From contig JAHHUE010000076.1 in NCBI GenBank assembly GCA_020024155.1, forward strand, positions 1 through 6,745: DNA of 6,745 bases. The letters are read 5' to 3'. The notes beneath the pieces were generated by a model. It was not told the origin of the DNA. It did no database searches and saw nothing but the letters and a program-made list of their open reading frames with translations. A program made the translations under genes and the position numbers. This DNA comes from Oscillospiraceae bacterium (GTDB lineage Bacteria; Bacillota; Clostridia; Oscillospirales; Ruminococcaceae). Within the stretch, counting starts at the first letter, position 1. Each line of letters begins with the position of its first letter. Positions 5,040 through 6,745 of this stretch are shown here, one piece after another.

Positions 5040-5489
5040 ATGGAAACTAAAGATATTATACTTGAACTAAGAACAAAAAACGGTTTATCTCAAGATGAAC
5101 TTGCCGAAAAAGTTTATGTTACCAGACAAGCAGTATCCCGTTGGGAAAATGGAGAAACTGTACCAAACACGGATACCCTTAAAATGTTATCAAAGTTGTT
5201 TGATGTTTCAATAAACTCTCTTTTGGGTTCTCCTTTAAAACTAATTTGTCAATGTTGTGGTATGCCTTTGGAAGATTGCTCAATAAGCAAAGAAATTGAT
5301 GGTACTTTCAACGAGGACTATTGCAAATGGTGTTACACAAATGGAAAGTTTATTTACAATAATATTGACGAGCTTACAGATTTTCTTGTTGACCATATGT
5401 CAAATGAAAGCTGGCCTCCTGACCAGGCAAGAGCTTATTTTAGCCAGCAGTTACCTAAACTGAAACATTGGCATAATTTAGAAAAATAA
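5040..5489 (+). CDS. XRE-family helix-turn-helix regulator with C-terminal zinc ribbon
   Basis: The 149-residue protein has two parts. Residues about 5-62 form a Cro/CI-type helix-turn-helix domain, with TRQAVSRWENG (28-38) as recognition region and PNTDTLKMLSKLFDVSINSL completing the five-helix fold. Residues about 68-145 match the putative zinc ribbon domain found in many Clostridia (Zn_ribbon_2 type): CQCCGMPL (70-77) and DYCKWC (93-98) supply the cysteine pairs, and the region ends with a helical Trp-rich tail. It is likely a cytoplasmic DNA-binding protein; target and ligand are unknown. The ATG is preceded by AAGGTGGTGA. It is divergent from thiW and separated by about 120 bp from that promoter, so a role in the thiamin genes is possible but unsupported, since these already have riboswitches. 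Confidence 0.92.
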   Translation: METKDIILELRTKNGLSQDELAEKVYVTRQAVSRWENGETVPNTDTLKMLSKLFDVSINSLLGSPLKLICQCCGMPLEDCSISKEIDGTFNEDYCKWCYTNGKFIYNNIDELTDFLVDHMSNESWPPDQARAYFSQQLPKLKHWHNLEK

Positions 5490-5497
5490 TATCACAA

Positions 5498-5532
5498 AAA
5501 TAGCTATCAGACTAAAAGTTTGATAGCTATTT
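5498..5532. terminator. Strong hairpin after the helix-turn-helix gene
   Basis: AAATAGCTATCAGACT (5498-5513) pairs along its full length with AGTTTGATAGCTATTT (5517-5532), 16 bp with one G-U and a 3-nt loop, 8 nt after the stop. The plus-strand tail after the stem is CTCTATTC, a poor U-tract, whereas on the minus strand the stem is followed by a T-run (TTTTTG). It probably ends the plus-strand gene and could also insulate against minus-strand transcription. The next 100 bases (5533-5634) are AT-rich with no gene or clear signal. Confidence 0.75.
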
Positions 5533-5634
5533 CTCTATTCATTAACAAATATTTAAAATACATATATTATATATGAGATATTGTTTTAATTATTTATTTG
5601 ATAGTTAATTTTTATTTAATAGATAGAAAGATAA

Positions 5635-6128
5635 GTATATATTTTACAAAAGCTGAGTGGACACGCTTATTTAAATGATATCTATGATGAATTTATTGAA
5701 AGTCATACAAGAGATATAACAATAAATTATAAAGTTGATATCCGAGATACTATTGAAAAAGGCTGTCTTTAAAGCGTCAAATTTTATGGTGAAGAACTTT
5801 TCTATATGGTTGATGTCAAGAATAAAGGTCACTATGGGTTAGTCCATTCAAATGATGACTTCTTTGACTTAACAGCAGATGGTGATAAATTTTCTGAAAG
5901 TAAAAAGTCTTTGAAAAACATTTAAAATGAGAAAGAAATCAGTCACTGATAACTAAGGCAAAACAACAATTTAAAGAATCTCTCAACGGCAGACTGTTTT
6001 GTGAAATATGTGGTTTTGACTTTACTGAAATTTATGGAGAACTTGGATAAGATTTCATAGAAACTCATCATATTAAAACTGTGTCTTAAATGAATAATAA
6101 TGAAAAAACAAAAATTGAAAATATTGTC
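5635..6128 (+). pseudogene. Broken winged-helix + HNH endonuclease gene
   Basis: The first half reads ILQKLSGHAYLNDIYDEF and DITINYKVDIRDTIEKG, then EELFYMVDVKNKGHYGLV, in one frame (codons from 5635). This resembles the winged-helix domain at the N-terminus of many HNH-type restriction-like endonucleases (LxxLGGxAxxxDIY, WKxxIRxTIxxxS, DLFYxVxxKGxWGL). That frame has TAA at 5770 and 5923. The second half is shifted by one frame: ERNQSLITKAKQQFKESL, NGRLFCEICGFDFTEIYGEL, DFIETHHIKTVS and NNNEKTKIENIVM, the classic HNH zinc-binding N-part with CxxC and HH. That frame has TGA at 5928 and TAA at 6048 and 6087. The expected CxNCHxxxH end is absent because the sequence switches to another gene near 6128. 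No start codon is seen. The protein cannot be made intact; most likely a decayed restriction/HNH gene. Confidence 0.82.
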
Positions 6129-6661
6129 ATGCTGCACCAGCAACAGAAATTGTTGAAGAAACATCAACTCAAACTACTACATCAAAGCCTTCAACAACAG
6201 AAAAATCTACTACTAATATCACAGTTTCTAATGAAGAAAAGAAGGAAAATATTTCAACTTCTGCAACAACTTTACCACCGATAACAAAGGCAGAACCGAC
6301 AATAAATCCTAATTCAACCGAAGAGTGAACTACGGTTGAAAGTGTTCTTGAAACAACTAAACCAGATGAAAAAGTTACAGTTCAACCAACAGAACCAGCT
6401 ACCGAAGAACACAAAATCGATATTGATTATTACGTCAATTACGCAAAGAATTATGCTTTAGATATTGGCTTAACTTACGACGAAGAAGCTGTAGAATGTT
6501 GGGATAATCCTATTTCAATCACATCAAAAACCACAACAGCTATCGCTAATATCGAAAGCAGATTGAACAGATACAAGAACATATAAGGTTTCGAATATGT
6601 CTGTATTTGGTATGAAAAATGTGGTGAAAATGACTACGATCTATACATAGGTTACGCTTAA
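6128..6661 (+). pseudogene. 3' remnant of a Thr/Ser/Glu-rich, probably secreted or surface protein
   Basis: One frame (codons from 6128) begins without a start codon in AAPATEIVEETSTQTTTSKP and continues as a low-complexity Thr/Ser/Pro/Glu linker to about 6410. It then enters a compact domain, DIDYYVNYAKNYALDIGLTY, with ECWDNPISI, IESRLNRYK, EYVCIWYEK and DYDLYIGYA. Linkers of this type separate the signal or anchor region from folded domains in exported clostridial proteins. Internal stops are TGA at 6326 and TAA at 6584; TAA at 6659 is plausibly the true end because a terminator follows 37 nt later. The N-terminus with any signal peptide is missing, replaced by the HNH fragment. The C-terminal domain is not one I can name. 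Confidence 0.7.
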
Positions 6662-6697
6662 GACAAAAAGACAAGGCACAGTATTTGGACTGATATG

Positions 6698-6740
6698 TAC
6701 CCTCTTTACTGGACAACCAGTAAGGAGGGTATATTTTTAT
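6698..6740 (+). terminator. Intrinsic terminator after the surface-protein remnant
   Basis: TACCCTCTTTACTGG (6698-6712) pairs with CCAGTAAGGAGGGTA (6717-6731), 15 bp with a single U-G pair and an ACAA loop, followed by TATTTTTAT. It is intact, in contrast with the decayed gene before it, and supports 6659-6661 as that gene's original stop. Confidence 0.88.
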
Positions 6741-6745
6741 GCGTT

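Noticed and set aside
5943..6167. Minus-strand 74-codon frame
   Set aside because: It is antisense to the HNH remnant, which has clear motif support on the plus strand.
6090..6284. Gln/Leu-rich 64-codon frame
   Set aside because: After the first ~13 codons (real HNH remnant) it reads the Thr-rich linker of the next gene out of frame, which turns ACA/ACT repeats into a Gln/Leu-rich pattern.

Overview
The window looks like a piece of a low-GC Clostridia (Firmicutes) chromosome. The DNA is strongly AT-rich, ribosome binding sites are of the AGGAG type, promoters are sigma-A-like with 17-bp spacers, and riboswitches act through intrinsic terminators. The family-level assignment is inference; a gut-associated Oscillospiraceae or Lachnospiraceae relative would fit.

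Region 1 (about 107-4921, minus strand) is a thiamin salvage locus built as two adjacent transcription units, each headed by its own promoter, TPP riboswitch and intrinsic terminator. The upstream unit is thiW-thiM-thiE: thiazole uptake, hydroxyethylthiazole kinase and thiamin phosphate synthase. Its genes overlap by 8 nt at both junctions. The downstream unit is thiD-cytX: HMP/HMP-P kinase and an HMP-type NCS1 permease. Together they import the thiazole and pyrimidine halves of thiamin, phosphorylate each and join them to thiamin phosphate. No de novo gene (thiC, thiG, thiH, thiS, thiF) and no thiamin-phosphate kinase is visible here. The promoter of unit 2 lies just past the thiE stop with no terminator between, so the TPP-controlled terminator of unit 2 probably also ends transcripts coming from unit 1.

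The thiW leader is unusually long. Between the riboswitch terminator and the thiW start lie about 150 nt that contain a second copy of the P2/P3 half of a TPP aptamer (the CUGAGA arm), without the P4/P5 half, followed by two mutually exclusive hairpins beside the thiW ribosome binding site. This is the least explained part of the window.

Region 2 (about 4922-5532) holds one divergent plus-strand gene, an XRE-type helix-turn-helix protein with a C-terminal zinc ribbon, closed by a strong hairpin.

Region 3 (about 5534-6745, plus strand) is gene debris: a winged-helix plus HNH endonuclease gene broken by several stops and a frameshift and cut before the end of its HNH motif, joined directly to the 3' part of a Thr/Ser/Pro/Glu-rich, probably surface-exposed protein that also carries internal stops. 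An intrinsic terminator ends the window.
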